The notes under the pieces: generated by a model | The model's database searches: none | What the model was told of the DNA's origin: nothing | Seen by the model: the letters and a program-made list of their open reading frames with translations, nothing else | Shown: positions 38,825 to 51,710 of the stretch, piece by piece | Numbering within the stretch: the stretch's first letter is position 1 | Layout of the letters: each line of letters starts with the position of its first letter | Made by a program: the position numbers and the translations under genes | DNA from: Euglena gracilis | Taxonomy: Eukaryota > Euglenida > Euglenophyceae > Euglenales | Length of the DNA: 64,000 bases | Assembly: GCA_039621445.1 (NCBI GenBank) | Contig: CP154956.1 | Span: 80,038,474-80,102,473 of the forward strand | Direction: 5' to 3'

Positions 38825-39902
38825 TTGTCCTGTCCAGTTGACATTGTAATGCATTCACTGCTGTGGCCTCCAAGTGGGGCCACCTGGCCACAAAATTGGG
38901 CGATTTTTCTGTTGCCCGGTGATGCAAAAAAAAATCTGTTTCCCAGTGTATGAAATTTTGGAAATGCTGCCTTGTCCATTGAAAAAGTTGGGCGTCTAAA
39001 GAATAATCGCCCCTGTCCATTTCCCATCTGCTTATGGGGTCTGCCAGGCATTCTTTTGAGGAGGGTACCCAGTTCACTTGAATGTTTACTTTTTTTTTCA
39101 TGCACCATTTGGAAAATGGTCTCAGCATTTCGTTGAATGGATCCTTTGTGCCCCCACGTTTTGTTAAGTAATTGTAAATTACCTGGTTGTCCACTGACAA
39201 AGAAACAGTTTCTCCTGGTTTGCTCAAACTTTTCACAGTGCTGATTTCTGCACTGAGCTCCTTCACATTTATGTGTAAAATGGAGTCTTTTCTCCAAAAT
39301 TTTTGAACAAGTTCTCCTGTGTGGATGTCCAGTCCCCCCAGGCATGGGTGCTTCTGTCTGAGTGCAACTCTCTGGTTGCATTTTGGGGGAATGGTCTGCC
39401 CCCCCCCAGGTGTCCAGAAGAATTTTTATTTCCCTTAATTGGGCCTTGATTTCCTGGGAAATGGGGTGTTTTGAGTCCCAGGGGGCTGTGGACATTGCCA
39501 CCAAAAAATTTGCCAGGGCATCTGTAAAAGCCCTTAAAAAAGGCAGGGCCATTAGGTTGCATCTTTTTTGACCCAAAATGGCAGCCTTTTTGACATGTGA
39601 TCTTTTTTTCACAACTTTTCCCAGCTCCTTTGTTATGGTTTGGGCTTTCTGGGGGGGTACCTGTAAGCTTTCCTTCTGGGAAAGTTTAATTGAAAACCCA
39701 GATGGCTACCACTTGGGTGGGCTGGAGAGTGGACTTTTTCACATTGATTTTGAACCCTGAATTCAGCAAAGCTTTGACGACTGTGTTCAGGTGATTTTGT
39801 AAATTGTTTTGGGTGGGGGCCACCAGCAAAATGTCGTCCAGGTAAATAAACACCTGGATGCCCCTTTTTCTCCACAGCTTTTCGAACAGTAAAACCTTTC
39901 AA
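38825..39902 (-). pseudogene. RT palm to RNase H region of YR element copy 2
   Basis: Near 39850-39825 the minus strand encodes FIYLDDILLV, with both catalytic Asp. Further on come a hLGFqLNF block, RELHSDRSTHAWGD (RNase H), ETVSLSVDNQVIYNYLTKRG, NWVPSSKECLADPISRW and ARWPHLEATAVNALQCQLD, the last being the DIRS-type block. The 39266-38751 frame is open across the last three. Breaks lie at about 39.6 and 39.3 kb. This is the best-preserved YR pol in the window. Confidence 0.78.
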
Positions 39903-40126
39903 GCTCGATTATATATCCAGCACATTTTTCCAGTTTTGGAAAAGGCCACTGGGCAGCAAAAATAGACCTGAAGGATGCCTATTTTTGTACTCCATTATGT
40001 CCAGGCCTAAGGCCATTTTTAAGGCATCAGGTAGGGGAGGTAGGGGGGCAGACCTGGGAATTTCAAACAGGATGCTTTGGGCTAAATGTAATGCCCCAAT
40101 TTTTCACGTCAGTGATGAAAACGGTC
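39903..40126 (+). pseudogene. Inverted RT segment in YR element copy 2
   Basis: On the plus strand, opposite to the rest of the element, frames encode KLDYISSTFF..., DLKDAY (near 39966), CPGLRPFLRHQV and DLGISNR ... NAP-FHVSDEN. Copy 1 has the same RT stretch in normal orientation at 33.79-34.03 kb. The segment of about 224 bp has been flipped in place. Confidence 0.75.
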
Positions 40127-40129
40127 CAA

Positions 40130-41353
40130 GTTGGCTCTGGGTTTTGGGTGGGTGGACAATTTTGGGGGATTTATCCAGGGGGTTGAATTCCATTGTTGAT
40201 CAGTTGACATGTTGCTGGGGGGGGGGCATGTTTTGACCACCAATGGAGCCTTTTTTTGAAGCCACTGGTACAGGGAGGTGTCTCCCCATTTTTCCTCCAT
40301 GGAATGTATTTTCCAAACTAGATGATTTTCTGGGGGCTGGGTGGGGGTGTTGGACATTTCACAGCCCCTAGAGCCCCTAGGGCTTGAGCCGTTGGAAAAA
40401 GAAAATGTTTCCGGGGGGATGTGCATGCACTCTCTCCCTCTCTGCTTACTCTCTCTCTCTGGAGCATCTTGTAGTTGTAATGCATATCATAGGGCTTACT
40501 GCCCCGGATTTGCCTATCTGGCCTTCTTGATGTTTGGGGGGTTGGTAGCCATACCATAGGGGGGCCACTGTGGGTCCCCCCCTTGATGATTGAGCAGGAA
40601 TAAATGCTGGTGGGGAGTCTTCCCCCTTCCTGTTCCTCCTGGGGTTGCGCAGGGGGCTGCCCAAAGTCCTTGCAGGGCTGCCTCTTAGCTTCTGGGGGGC
40701 CTGTGATGGACCCCCCTTTGTGATCTTGTCGAAATTGATCTTCTTGTTGATATATCTGGCCCCAGTGGCCTTGATGATAACTTCAAAGGCCCCAATGGCC
40801 TGATTGGTTTCTGGGTCGCCATGCCCAATTGAAACCTTGAGGGGTTCTTGGGGACCCACCCTTGACCCCTGAGGGGTGGTGTGGATGAGAAAGGGTGGGG
40901 ATGGTGTGTTTGACCTTTTCTGCCCCTGCCATGTCCTGTGGGACCTTGGAGCTGGTGGCCACCTTCGCCTTTGTTCCAGCGATTTCTGCAAATGCAGATG
41001 CCTTCCTGGCTGTTTGTGCCGTCATGGCCTTTGTGGCCGCCATGGCCTGTGCGGTTCTGGTTGCCATAGCCCCGCTTCAACACATTTTGTGTTTTGGAAA
41101 GTTGGCCACCATGGCCCTGGTTCCAATGGCCGTAGTGGCCTACTGGTTGTTGCTTCTGCCCCTTGCGGGGTCTTCTGCCCACTGTCTGCCAGGGTCCGTG
41201 GCCATCACTTTGGGGGGATTTCTGTGGGGGAAATTTCTTTTGGGGAAGAGGCAGCCACGGTTCGCCACAGTTGACCCGCGTCGTCAGGTTGTCCAGCTGC
41301 TGCTGCGATTCCCTCTTGAAGTTCTCCAGCGCTGGGGTTCTTTGAAGTTGCAT
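40130..41353 (-). pseudogene. Gag-like ORF of YR element copy 2
   Basis: The frame 41353-40685 (222 codons) starts MQLQRTPALENFKRESQQQL, goes on with CGEPWLPLPQKKFPPQK, a GRRPRKGQKQQPVGHYGHW basic block, and Gly-rich GHGGHKGHDG and GHGRGRKGQ. A shifted frame continues to about 40446. A likely nucleic-acid-binding structural protein judged by composition and position; no CCHC knuckle. Confidence 0.6.
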
Positions 41354-41479
41354 CTTTCATTGAATTCTTTCAAAAAATTCAACAACTTTTGATTTGAAGT
41401 TCTGCAGGAGCGTGACTTTCTGTATAATTTGAATGGATTGATTGTCGTCTTTTTTTCTCAATTGATGAGGTATTTGAAG

Positions 41480-41650
41480 TTCCTTTCTTCTGGGTGTCGA
41501 AGGGCAAATTAGGAATCAGCCAACTCCGGCGAAAACAGGCACCGAGCGGGGACTCCTAACCAGCGCAGCGAGCAGTCACACAACAAACCGCCGGCGAGCA
41601 AGGCATGGCCTCGCAAGGGCAAAGTGCGGAGCTTGAGGTGTCCTGCGCTC
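41480..41650. repeat. Right inverted terminal repeat of YR element copy 2
   Basis: Contains cagccaactccggcgaaa and the 19-base word at 41584-41602 that recurs inverted at 4271-4289. Sequence beyond 41650 has no match to the element. Confidence 0.7.
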
Positions 41651-43882
41651 CCCCCTGTTCTTTTATTCTTGTATCGATCTTGCTCATTTTTACCGTAATT
41701 TGAAAATAATTTCTCTGTTTGAAATCTGTTTTCGACCGCATAGGATTTTTTTTTTACTACAAGCCGAACGTCCATCATAATCGGCCACAATCGGGACCTC
41801 TTCATGAACCGTCAAAAAATAGCCCTTTTTTGGAAACGGTTTTCCGCTTCCTCTTCCATTTACAGAGTGCCATAAATTTTAGGCAAATTACGCCGCCTGA
41901 GACAAAGCCAGAAGAAAAATTTTGACCGTTTGGGCCCCAACCCGGAGAGGGGATTCCCCACCTGAACCCAATGCGGCTTCCTTCCTGGGTTCCCCCGCAG
42001 CAGAGTGGCACATTTTTGTTTGGGAGATGGGGGGATCTGAATGACATGCACAGCTCAACTGTGAGAAACCGAAAACGTTCCTGAGGCCAACAGTGAAACA
42101 AGGCGCACAATCAAGGCCATGTGGCTGCTCTGCACCACCACATGGCCAAGCGTGCACGCAACAGAGAATGGTGCTGTTGTGTGTCCACAAACACACCGTG
42201 CAACTCTCGCAGGCCTGTTTGCCACAAGAAAACCGACAAACATCACAGCGGCAAAAAAAAAAACCGAAAAAGGAGACCCCTGCATTTCATATTCTCCTGA
42301 CATTTGCGCCAACCAAACTTGAGCCAGAGCTTCAAATTTTGTCGCGAACAATTTGTGGGGATTTCTCGGGGTTTGAACACCGGTGGGCTACGCCATTTGG
42401 GAGGATCTGAAAGACATAGTGCAATGCAGACTTGGAAGCCAAATCCTCTTCTTTTCCCACCAGCAGTTCTTTGGACTGCATGCCTTCTTCTCGTCCAACA
42501 ACCTCATCTGTCCAATTGCCCTCATCCGGGGGGGGGGGGGTGTTCAAACAATCGAAATTCCTCTGGGTGTTGGACAAGAGGAAGGGGGGGGAGAGGATTT
42601 TCCGGCAGAAGATACTGGAGGAAAACACAAACACCTTTGGAGGTGAAAAACCAATTGTCCAAAATGAATATTTTGGTGGGCTGTTGATTTGCATAAAATC
42701 TTACCTCTGTTTTTTTTTTTTGCTCATTTGCAGCTGCTGTCGCATCGAGGATACTGTTGGATCATCATTCCTTCTTGAGACCAGGATTCTTTTTGTTTAC
42801 AAAAGCAAAGATGGGGCCAAAAGAAACACAAAAATACTAAAAATACCGAGGGTCACACAGGTGTTTGATGGATCCGAACATGTTGATCCCCTTAACCCAC
42901 CCAAAAAATATATATAAGCCACCCCAGGGACTTTGCTACCCAAATACGAAGCACACGGCCCCCAAATTTTCATCAAAAATCCTCCATTTTGAACAAAAGT
43001 TACATTGGGGAAAGTGAGAGGTACACAACAAAAAATCTGGTGCAATTGAAGGCCGCCGCAAAACGCCGCAAGTTTGTTGAAACCACCCATAAAAGTTTGA
43101 TCCCCCCCGAGGTTCTCGAAATCCCGCAAATTTATATTTGGGGGAGGGCTAGAGCTCCTCGGATTGTACTGGTGAGGACTCAAAAAAAAGTTTTTCACCT
43201 ATTTCGCTAAAATTAGAATTGTGTTGTGTAGAACACGGTGCATAACACATTTCTTAAACAATCATCCACAGTTTTCCACCCAGCCTTGCACAAAATTCAA
43301 AAAAAAATCCATAAATGAAACAAAACCACCAAAAAAGCACAACTAAAAAGGATTTGGCTTTTCATTTTATAACAACAAAAATTGACACCAGGGGATTTCT
43401 TAAGCACCCGGGGGGGAGGTCCAGCCTCCGGCTGGAAAAAAGCTGCTGGCTGGAAACGAGCTGCTGGCTGGACCCCCCCCTGGGGGGATGGGGGGGGGGA
43501 GGGCTGGAGGGGGCTGTGCTGGGCTGGGTCGATGAAAAAAAAATTTTCTAAAACATTTTTGCCTTCTCGACATTTTGATAGATGGAGCTAGAGTGTATGT
43601 GCCAGACGTTGAGGGCGAGGAAGTTGTGATGATAAAAAAAAATGCAGGGATGGGTGAGCTGGGCAGCCCAGTTGGCTGGCCAGCCTGCGGCCGGCTGGCC
43701 CGGCCTCCGGCCGGGCTGGACCCACCTTTACTTCACTCGACCCCTCCCGGGGGGGGAGGCTACCAGCCCCGATTTGGGCTGCTGGCTGGCTGGACCCCCC
43801 CCCTGAGGATGGGGTCTGACACACACGCGTACGCACACATGTTTTCACACACGCGCACGCGCACGCACAGGCACAGGCACAG

Positions 43883-43883
<1 letters not shown>
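41651..43883. other. Unassigned host-like DNA
   Basis: Several overlapping ORFs of 60-160 codons on both strands, none with a recognised domain. CTGGCTGG-rich G/C-run patches lie at 43415-43520 and 43660-43800 and recur at 46.3 and 54.7 kb. Nothing else is supported. Confidence 0.3.

Positions 43884-43937
<54 letters not shown>
43884..43937. repeat. (CA)n microsatellite
   Basis: About 27 uninterrupted CA dinucleotides, preceded by a degenerate gcacgcgcac/ggcaca stretch from 43820. It accounts for the Thr-His/Cys-Val ORFs here. Confidence 0.98.
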
Positions 43938-43939
<2 letters not shown>

Positions 43940-44959
43940 ACTCATGGCAATGCAAAACTTCAACGTGACGTGTGGATGCAAAATGGCAAACAGGCTGGGG
44001 AGGGGGAAGGAAAACAAGAGCAACTTTTTCAAGTTGACAATCCTCCACATCCTTGATGGGAACGACAATAACAGTGAAAACGCCCATTCAAAATTGAATA
44101 AAGACCAAACAGAAGGAAAGAAAGAAGAAGAAGAAGAAGAAAGCTTTCCCTTTAACTCCACGGCTGGCCAAAATAACACCCCGAATCCACCACCCCTTTT
44201 GACGCGTTTTCGGGCAAATATCTCGAAAATGATCCAAAATAATAATAATAAAAACATCAAATGAACCCCCCTCAGCCTGACCTGGCTGGCGGCCCCGCCT
44301 GGCACAGATAAATGTATTTTGGATGTTTTTGGGACATAATTGGTTTGCAACATTTTTTTGTGCATGTTTTGGACAATTATCTGTACTTTTCTTTAACAGG
44401 ACACATAAAAGCATAACCGAAACAATGTCTTTCACACATTTTTTTTAAAAGGGCAAAAAATGTCAAGAAAAGCACCAAAAAAAAAAAACCACACCCAAAA
44501 GAGCGCGGTGCAAACTTGCAAAATGACATGTCGGTTGCCCAGTAGCATATTGCATATTGTATTTCATTATGCAACTATGCAAATGTCAATGTGAAATTGG
44601 TCCGAAAATGTGTATGAGCAACTTCCAGCAGTTTGGGAGTAGAGCATTTTGGATGCGCAATCGCCCCCCCAAAAAGACGAAAAAGCTCCTGAAGAAATTT
44701 ACAGACAATTTTGCTTTCATTTTTCCATTTTTTTTTGCATTGCATATTTGAGGGGCTTTGTTGCAGATCCCCCCCCCCCGCTGAAATGTAGGTCTCCAGA
44801 TATATTCTTTGCTTTTGTTCTACTTTGGAGGTCTTTGGCATTTCACGATTTTTTGGACCCCAAATAAGGCCCGTAATGGGAATGAAAATATGGTCTTTCT
44901 CGGGCTAAGCGGGCTAAGCAGGGAGTTTGGGAGAACCCAAATACGTTTTGATTGGGCGT
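43938..44959. other. Unassigned sequence
   Basis: AT-rich with a GAA/AAG tract (44120-44145). ORFs end at random; no motif recognised on either strand. Confidence 0.3.
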
Positions 44960-45163
44960 TCTCAGTCGACGTCCGAGCATCTTGCTTCTGGATACAAAGA
45001 GCTCAGCACTGATGAAAACCTGGAAAATACTTTGGCTTGCAAAGAAACCACAGATTTGCAAGCAGAATTTTTGTGTGCTGGCATCTTTATTGGACAAACC
45101 AGATCTCTCCATCTGGGGCCCATTGAAAGAAAAAAATTGGAACACTGCTTTATGTGTTTATAA
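44960..45163 (+). CDS. Candidate exon, unknown protein
   Basis: An acceptor-like gcgttctcag at 44957-44966 precedes a frame of about 65 codons with protein-like composition (SEHLASGYKELSTDENLEN, ending EHCFMCL and a stop at 45161-45163). No family is recognised and the evidence is only composition and splice-site shape. Confidence 0.2.
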   Translation, partial: SQSTSEHLASGYKELSTDENLENTLACKETTDLQAEFLCAGIFIGQTRSLHLGPIERKKLEHCFMCL

Positions 45164-46929
45164 ACTCTGCCCAGTATCAATATCATTTTGTCTTACACTA
45201 TTGGTCAGTATATTTGAGAGTAGCACATCCCACAGAATGTCCAACACAAAATACTCACCATATGCAATGAAAGAACAAAGTGTCCAAGCCGGACAATTAT
45301 TTCATAAAAAAATCATGCAAAATGATGCAAAATGACGAAAAGTGTAAAATGAGAATTTCCCTAGCACAAAAAAGAGGAAATGTATTGTTTTAGGAATAGG
45401 GCAAATGATAACACTTTTGGGGTTAATATAAAGCCTGAAAGACACAGAAAAATTCCTTCAGCGCCGAAAGAAAAATTTGATTTGAAAATCAGCGCCCCTG
45501 GAAAACCTGCTGGGGGTGGTCGGACCTACCCACCGCTGACAAGGATTCGGAGATTCCTGTGTAGCCCCGCCACCACTGAAAAAGAATATTCAGACAAACC
45601 ACCTAGTGACATAAAAGAAGGAACAGAGGGAAAGAAATCAGAACATACCACACCAGGGCAGTCAGGAGCATACCATTACTTACCGACCCTTGGGGGGGGG
45701 CTTTCAACTTTCAAAAAATCCAGTCAGTGGCCACTTTTCAAAAACCAGTCGGGGCAGGGCCAAAAATTGGTTCCAATAACCTGGCACCCCACCAGGCTAT
45801 TTGGGAGGGGGTTTAACCTCGAAATCAGTTGGATTTTGGCCAAATCCCCCCCAAAACCTCTGGCGCCGGTTGGCCACTTTCGGCCGATCCAGGCCGACCC
45901 TACCCAACACCCCAAGGGGGGTGGGGTAGCTGGAGCACAAACCAGTCAGCCACCCTCCCCATTCAGGAGTTTGGAGATCAAATGATGCCCATCAAACCTC
46001 TTCCTTCACTGTTTTGTCGATTGTCAAGGGTGGAGGCCTTCGTGATGCCGACGCAGCGAAGCCATGTGTACAGAGCAACGGGCAGGGCATGGGAAGGCAG
46101 GAAATGGGCTTCGGATGCTGCCAAGCCCCATTGCAAAGCCCCGCTCCGGCATTGCCTGCTTCCTGCTTGACGGCTTCAAATGAAGCGGCAATGGGAAGGG
46201 TCGCTGAGGTCTTTTCATGTACGCTTCCCCAGAAGTAGAAGTGTCAGTGGGCTGGGAGCTGTGGTAGGTTTGACCCTGTTGGGATATAATTATCGTTGGA
46301 TTAGCGTGCATCGGGGGGGGGGGGGGGCCGGGGGTCCCCTGGCTGGAAAAAAAATTTTCCTCCGGCGTTGCGCGCCTTGGTGGAAATGACGTTTCTAATG
46401 CATTTTTTTTGGCTGTTTTGATCTAAAAAAAACCACAAAAAAGGCCTAAAAGGGGGCATTTACGGCCATTTATGGCCAAAAAAATTTTCGGCGCTTCGCC
46501 AATGGGAAAATTTTTCCACTAGCAAGCCCTTTAGCAGGCCCCCCGGGGGATCTGCAGGATTTTCCGCTGGCCAAATTTGGACTAGCTGCAGTCCAGCCCC
46601 CCCCCCCCGGGTACTGCGAACACTTAAGCCATAGACGGGTTAGGGCACATCGGCGCAAATTTAAAAACAAATGGGCCAAACTCAGGGACCAAATTATGTC
46701 CGATACCAGGATTTTAAGGCCACACCTAAAAATTCCCAAAATTCGGCCCGAATACAGCCTAAGTTTGATCCAAAATGCGGCCTAACATACCCCAAAATTC
46801 CAAAAATGGGAACCCTTTGGGAATTCGGTCGTAACACAAACCCTGCCCCAGTGCTGCAAAAAGATCCCGCCAAAATACTGCCAGCTGCAGCAAGAAGAAA
46901 GCACAAGAAAAGCCTCGCAAAGCTGGAAA
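45164..46929. other. Unassigned sequence with G/C runs
   Basis: Short ORFs without motifs. G/C-run patches lie at 46310-46330 and 46595-46610, and an imperfect ggcgcttcgcc-type palindrome beside AAAATTTT at 46482-46505. Confidence 0.3.
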
Positions 46930-48420
46930 ATGGGTCACCTGTTGGGAGGGAATGGAAACCTTCTGGGGGGGGGGGTTGAAGGAGGTGGTGGGCAAAAAGC
47001 CAGGGGGCGTAAGAATTGGACTTGGGCGTTTATGTCCTGTCTCCCTCCCAGTGGCATGCCATTGGAGCAAAGCACTGCTTCAGGGGACAAACCACTGCCC
47101 GCTTCCGATTCGTGGGAATTAGCGCACTCCATTAGACCAAATACCAAACGCTGGTGGGAACTTGAGAAATACACAGCACGAAATCAGCGGTGGTTTCACT
47201 GGTCATATTTTGGTCTGCACACAGAGTGGAACAGGGTCAGCGAACCATCATCATCCAGTCGCCGGAGGAGTTCGCATTACCAGCAAAATTCAAATGGTTT
47301 TACAGGGTGAGGACTTGCTCACTCTGCCACCGTTTTCCATAACACCCGAAGCGTTGAAAGAAAAACATTGTCCATTTGGATGTCTTTGTCATTTGCAAAA
47401 GCTGCAAAATGCACCTGGGGTCACTGCAGCGGGGGTCGTCTTGCAGTATGGGGTGCCCGCCCATGGCAGGCAAACACCCACCCCCCAGGGGTCTTATCTT
47501 CTTTTCAAGACCCCCTGGGGGTCCACCCCCACCCAGCCCAGCGCGGGACCCCCCAGAACGGGGGGGGGGGGGGCAGGACTCTCCCCCAAATCGGGCTGTC
47601 TGAAGGCATTCCCAAAAAATTTGGCACTTTGCGCCGAAACCCATACCCGGACCTCGCCCTCTCATCCGGCCCTGGACCCCCCCCAGGGTGGCCCTCGGCC
47701 TTCTGACTTTAAGAAGCCAGGGGTTGCTTCTCCCCCCAAGCCCATTTTCCCTTTAAAAAATTGCAGTTGGTTTTTGAGACCAATGAGACTATCCAAAGAC
47801 AAAGCAAGAATTTAGAAACTCTGCAAAACCGTTTGGAGCACGCCATTCATGCATCCAGAACTGCAAGCGATGTGTTGCCAGTTCAGCATGGGGCTGGTGG
47901 GCGGCGGAGGCTTGAATGCAGGATATATACCGGCGGCCCCCGGGGTGGGGCAGCAATCATTATCTGTGTGGCCTATGGGGTTTTTTTAAGACTGGGGGGG
48001 AGGGCCCCCCCCCACCCACCCACCCCCTGGGGTCGGAGGGTTCTGGGGAACCAACCCACTTTTCCCCGAAAAGGCCAAGAAATCGCAAAAAAAATGCTAA
48101 AAATAGCATCTTTTTCAAAAAATTTCGGCGCCAAAGGCGCCGAAAAGTATATCCCAGGGCCCCCGGGGGGGGGGGGGGGGGGCTCAGCCGGACCCACCCA
48201 CCCAACCCCCCCTGGGTCCAAGACTAAAAAAAAAAAAACCCCTGGTGTGGCCCAATGAGAGGCCACAGTGCGTAACATGTGGCCCACCTCTGGGCTCTAA
48301 CATTCCTCTGGAATGTGCTCACAAAGCCAGGCTTGGACCTCATACGGACTCTCTCCTTCATCCTCTGAACACATCATGCCCCATGTGCAATTCATCAGAT
48401 GGAAGCCAAAACATACCCCC
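46930..48420 (+). CDS. Candidate split gene with C/G-run introns, RING-like end
   Basis: Protein-like stretches occur at 46990-47307 (EKYTARNQRWFHWSYFGLH), 47311-47445, 47766-47930 (ETIQRQSKNLETLQNRLEHA, coiled-coil-like) and 48246-48410. The last has QCVTCGPPLGSNIPLECAHK followed by CPMCNSSDG, which looks like part of a RING finger (C-x2-C, C-x-H, C-x2-C) lacking one pair. The segment 47446-47765 begins gtatgg, ends aaattgcag, joins its neighbours in phase 0 and is made of C/G runs and a hairpin. Overall assembly is uncertain; treat it as a hypothesis. Confidence 0.25.
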
Positions 48421-48633
48421 CCCCCCAGTCCTTCCTACAACCCATGATAACCAACCTTCAAAACGCCAACACCATACCGACCCCCCCCTCAAGCAGGCTT
48501 CTTTTTAAGCCCCCGGGACCACCCGGTGCAAGACCCCTCAAAATTGGGCCGTCTGAGGGCATTTCCCAAAAATTTTCGGGTGCTTTGTGCCGAAACCCGT
48601 ACCTGCGCCTCTGGCCCGGGACCCCCTCTCCCA

Positions 48634-48635
<2 letters not shown>

Positions 48636-48691
<56 letters not shown>
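48636..48691 (+). repeat. Poly-G tract of 56 bases
   Basis: Uninterrupted G from 48636 to 48691. It explains the Gly- and Pro-homopolymer ORFs in all frames. Confidence 0.97.
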
Positions 48692-48692
<1 letters not shown>

Positions 48693-51600
48693 CCGGCCCC
48701 GGACCCACCAACCCACCCACCCCCTCCCCAGGTGCTGTGGGCAGGCACCCAACTTAGGCGGCTTAACTCGCACTCAGCTTTGAAAATGACTGAAAAATTG
48801 CGCCGATGCGCAATGTAAAAAAATTATGTTTTGGAACACCGAGGCCTGAGGTTCAGGACAGTCCGCATTAGTGTCTCCCCACACCCCCAGGGCCTGGGAA
48901 CGAAAGCAACGACTTGGAACTCTGCGGTCTACGGGCACCGCCAGTGTGCATGAACACAAAAGGCCGGGTATTGAAACGAGGGAACTCCATTGCGTAAGCG
49001 CAATTGAAATACAGTCTCAAAAACTGTAAAGCAGCCACGCCCCCAACGCCCCCCCCCCCAACACTTCTTCCCCCTGTGTTTCTCTGGTGCAAATAGGTTC
49101 CCTCGTGTTTTATTTTGCAGATATTTGGCATTTAGCGATTCTTTGGGTTTGAGTGGGTTTTCTCTTGGCGTGACTGGGTGTGACTGGGCGTGACTGGGTG
49201 TGGGACTCTGGATGACCATAAAAGTTTTCCCCCAGACCCCAACTCCCTGCCTCGCCCGAGAAAGGCCATTTTTTCAACCCCATGGCCTTATTTGGGGATT
49301 AGATTATCAGAGAGATTAGATTAGATTGGACAAGATTTGTTTCCACTTTTTCTCTGCTTTCAACTGCTTTTGGCCACTGTTTGCTGCTGTTGACTGGTTC
49401 TGGGCACTTTTGCAGCTTTTGATCCCAAAAAAATAGGAAAAAAGTGGCCAAAAACTGCCAAAAAATGGTCCAAAGGTGGCCAAAAGTTGTTTTAAAAAAT
49501 TGTCGAAAATGGCCAAACGCATTCAAAAGCAGCACAAAATGGCCAGAAGTTGGCAAAAGCAGTCAAAAGTGGCACAAAGTGGAAAAAGGGGCAAAAATGG
49601 CCAAAAATGGCGAAAAATAGTCTGTCAAGTCGAGTCACACCAAGTCACAGAACCCCACCTCTGGAGGTTCTCAAACCAGTCACGCCCAGTCACACCCAGG
49701 TTCATAGGTGCTTGGAAGGGGATCTGGTCCAGGAGCAGGGGGGAGGGGGCAATGTGCAAAAAAAAAATGTGCAAGGAAGCGCATGTTTGGGGGGGAAATG
49801 CACGTTGGGAGGGGATGGTCCGGACCCCCCCCCAGGGGACCGGGAACAATTGCTGATGGGAAAAATTGCCGGGACAAATATTGGACAAATCCTTGAAATT
49901 TGGACATTTTGGACATCCGCTTAAACGACCGGGAAAAAATTCTGGATGACAAAAACCTCGTAAACCCATTTTTTGAGGTTTTCCCAAATCCAAATTTTGA
50001 ACGATCAAAGCACCTCAACAGATGCAAACAAAAATCCTTTCCAAAGATCGGTGCAAAGCGCCGAAGAAAATTCTTGGGCGTTGACTGGAGGAAATTGGAT
50101 TTTCTCACATTTGTCTCGGAAAATCCTGGGTGGATCCTCAAATGGCAGAAAAAATCCTGGACAAAATTCCGTCCAGAACTTGTCCCACGACGTCTTTCCC
50201 GTTCAAGTTCTTCCCGGTGCATCCCTCGTCTCCCTTGGGGGTTCGGGTCCCCAGCTGCTGGAGTCCACTTACCCAACCCCAAAGTTTGCACCGCCAGCCT
50301 TTTTTGCTGACATAATCAGTGAGCCGGGGGGTGGGGGGGCAGGTAGTGATTTTTTTCAAATATTATCCTTCTTGCATCTGGAGTTTCGTGACAACATGTT
50401 GGTATTAATGCAAAATTGGTCCAAAAATGTGTCCTATGCAACTTTCGGAAGTCCAGCAGAAGAGCAATTCCCTGTGCAATCCTCCAGGAAAGTGTATCAA
50501 GAAATTGGAAGCAAAATATGCAAAAAAAATGAAAAAAATGCAACTTTTCGAAAGTTTCTTTGTTCCTTCAGCCAAAAAAAGTGCAAATTATGCAACTTGC
50601 ATGTTACCCGTCTGTTTTGAAGCAACCAAAGAGGTATTTGGCACGAACAAAAAATCCTTTGTGGCTTGCTGGAAAAAATATTCTTCTCCGTATTACCACC
50701 AAAAAAAATTGGATTTGGAATCCGCTGCAGGGTTTGGAATGCAGCGGATGAGCTGAGCCATGGATCTCACAAATCAAGAAAGCACAACCCAAGAAGCTCC
50801 AAGCCAGCCGTCGAGCGCAAACAGATAAAATTCATCAGGCAACCACTGAACACCAGGTTGTTCAAATTGAGGCTTCACACCAACCGGTGTGGGGGAATCC
50901 TGCAAAATGCTTGCAGTTCCGTTCCATATCTTCCATCACCAGTGCAGAAAGATCAGTGGTGTTGGGGGTATGCTCTGCGGTCAAACTCTCGTCATTATTG
51001 TGCATTATGCATTATGCATTTGTGTGCATCCATCCTTCAAATTGTCTGTCACACAGGTGGCATCCGATCAACTGCAATAAGCCCTTTCAAGTTCTCTACA
51101 AAGCAAATCAAATTGTACTAACCCGGAGATTAACAAATTCCCGGAGATTAACAAATTGTGGGTAAACTTGTTTCTAAACCTTTTAGCCCAGGGTCCGAAT
51201 AAGCAGTGGTGAGCAGTGTGCCATCGTCGAAATCAACGCAATCGGAAAAGATGGGCAGGCATGTTAGGTTGGGGCGTGAGCCCCATTCGCAAACAGCGGT
51301 GAAAATAAATCGTTAGCGTAGGTGCCTCAACGTCCATGATGATATGAGTATTTCCATTCTCTCATAACAACTGAAACAATTAATTATCCAACTAAAGTTG
51401 CCATATATTATTATAGAATTGTTCAACAAACCACGGTTATGTATAATAATTTGACATGACGTAATGAAACACATACAAAATAGGATACATAGGCGGCGGA
51501 AACTGACCAAACTAACTGACTGGACCAAATTTCGACCACAAAAGAGCAGATCTGCATACAACACAAATTTCCCGGAACACCAATCTTTTTTTTCACCCCT

Positions 51601-51710
51601 TTTGGGCATTTGCGAATCCCGCTTCCCCTGCTGACCGAAGTCCTCCGAAAATTTGAAGTCGACCAAAAACTTTGGAGGGTTTTTGTTGGCTATGTCACTG
51701 GCTTTTTGTT
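48692..51710. other. Unassigned sequence with simple and inverted repeats
   Basis: gtgactggg-type tandem units at 49168-49205 recur inverted at 49678-49700 (ccagtcacgcccagtcac). Between them lies a stretch of ggccaaaag/aaagtggcc repeats (49370-49620). At 51118-51160 the 19-bp unit cccggagattaacaaatt is tandemly doubled. ORFs of 60-200 codons overlap on both strands without motifs. Confidence 0.35.

Larger units (their letters stand above)
36360..41650 (-). mobile_element. YR retrotransposon copy 2
   Basis: The second copy starts where copy 1 ends, in the same orientation. Order on the minus strand: terminal repeat (41.65-41.48 kb), gag (41.35-40.13 kb), RT (one segment inverted at 39.9-40.13 kb), RT/RNase H (39.9-38.83 kb), a foreign Ty3/gypsy RT fragment (38.82-37.68 kb), remaining RNase H/linker (37.68-37.16 kb), YR (37.15-36.4 kb). 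Without the foreign fragment it is about 4.1 kb. Confidence 0.75.

Noticed and set aside
43575-44264. 229-codon plus-strand ORF
   Set aside because: Its core is the (CA)n microsatellite (Thr-His repeats) and a GAA tract; no domain and overlapping minus-strand frames of similar length.
48458-48818. Poly-Gly and poly-Pro proteins
   Set aside because: Direct translation of the poly-G tract in all frames.
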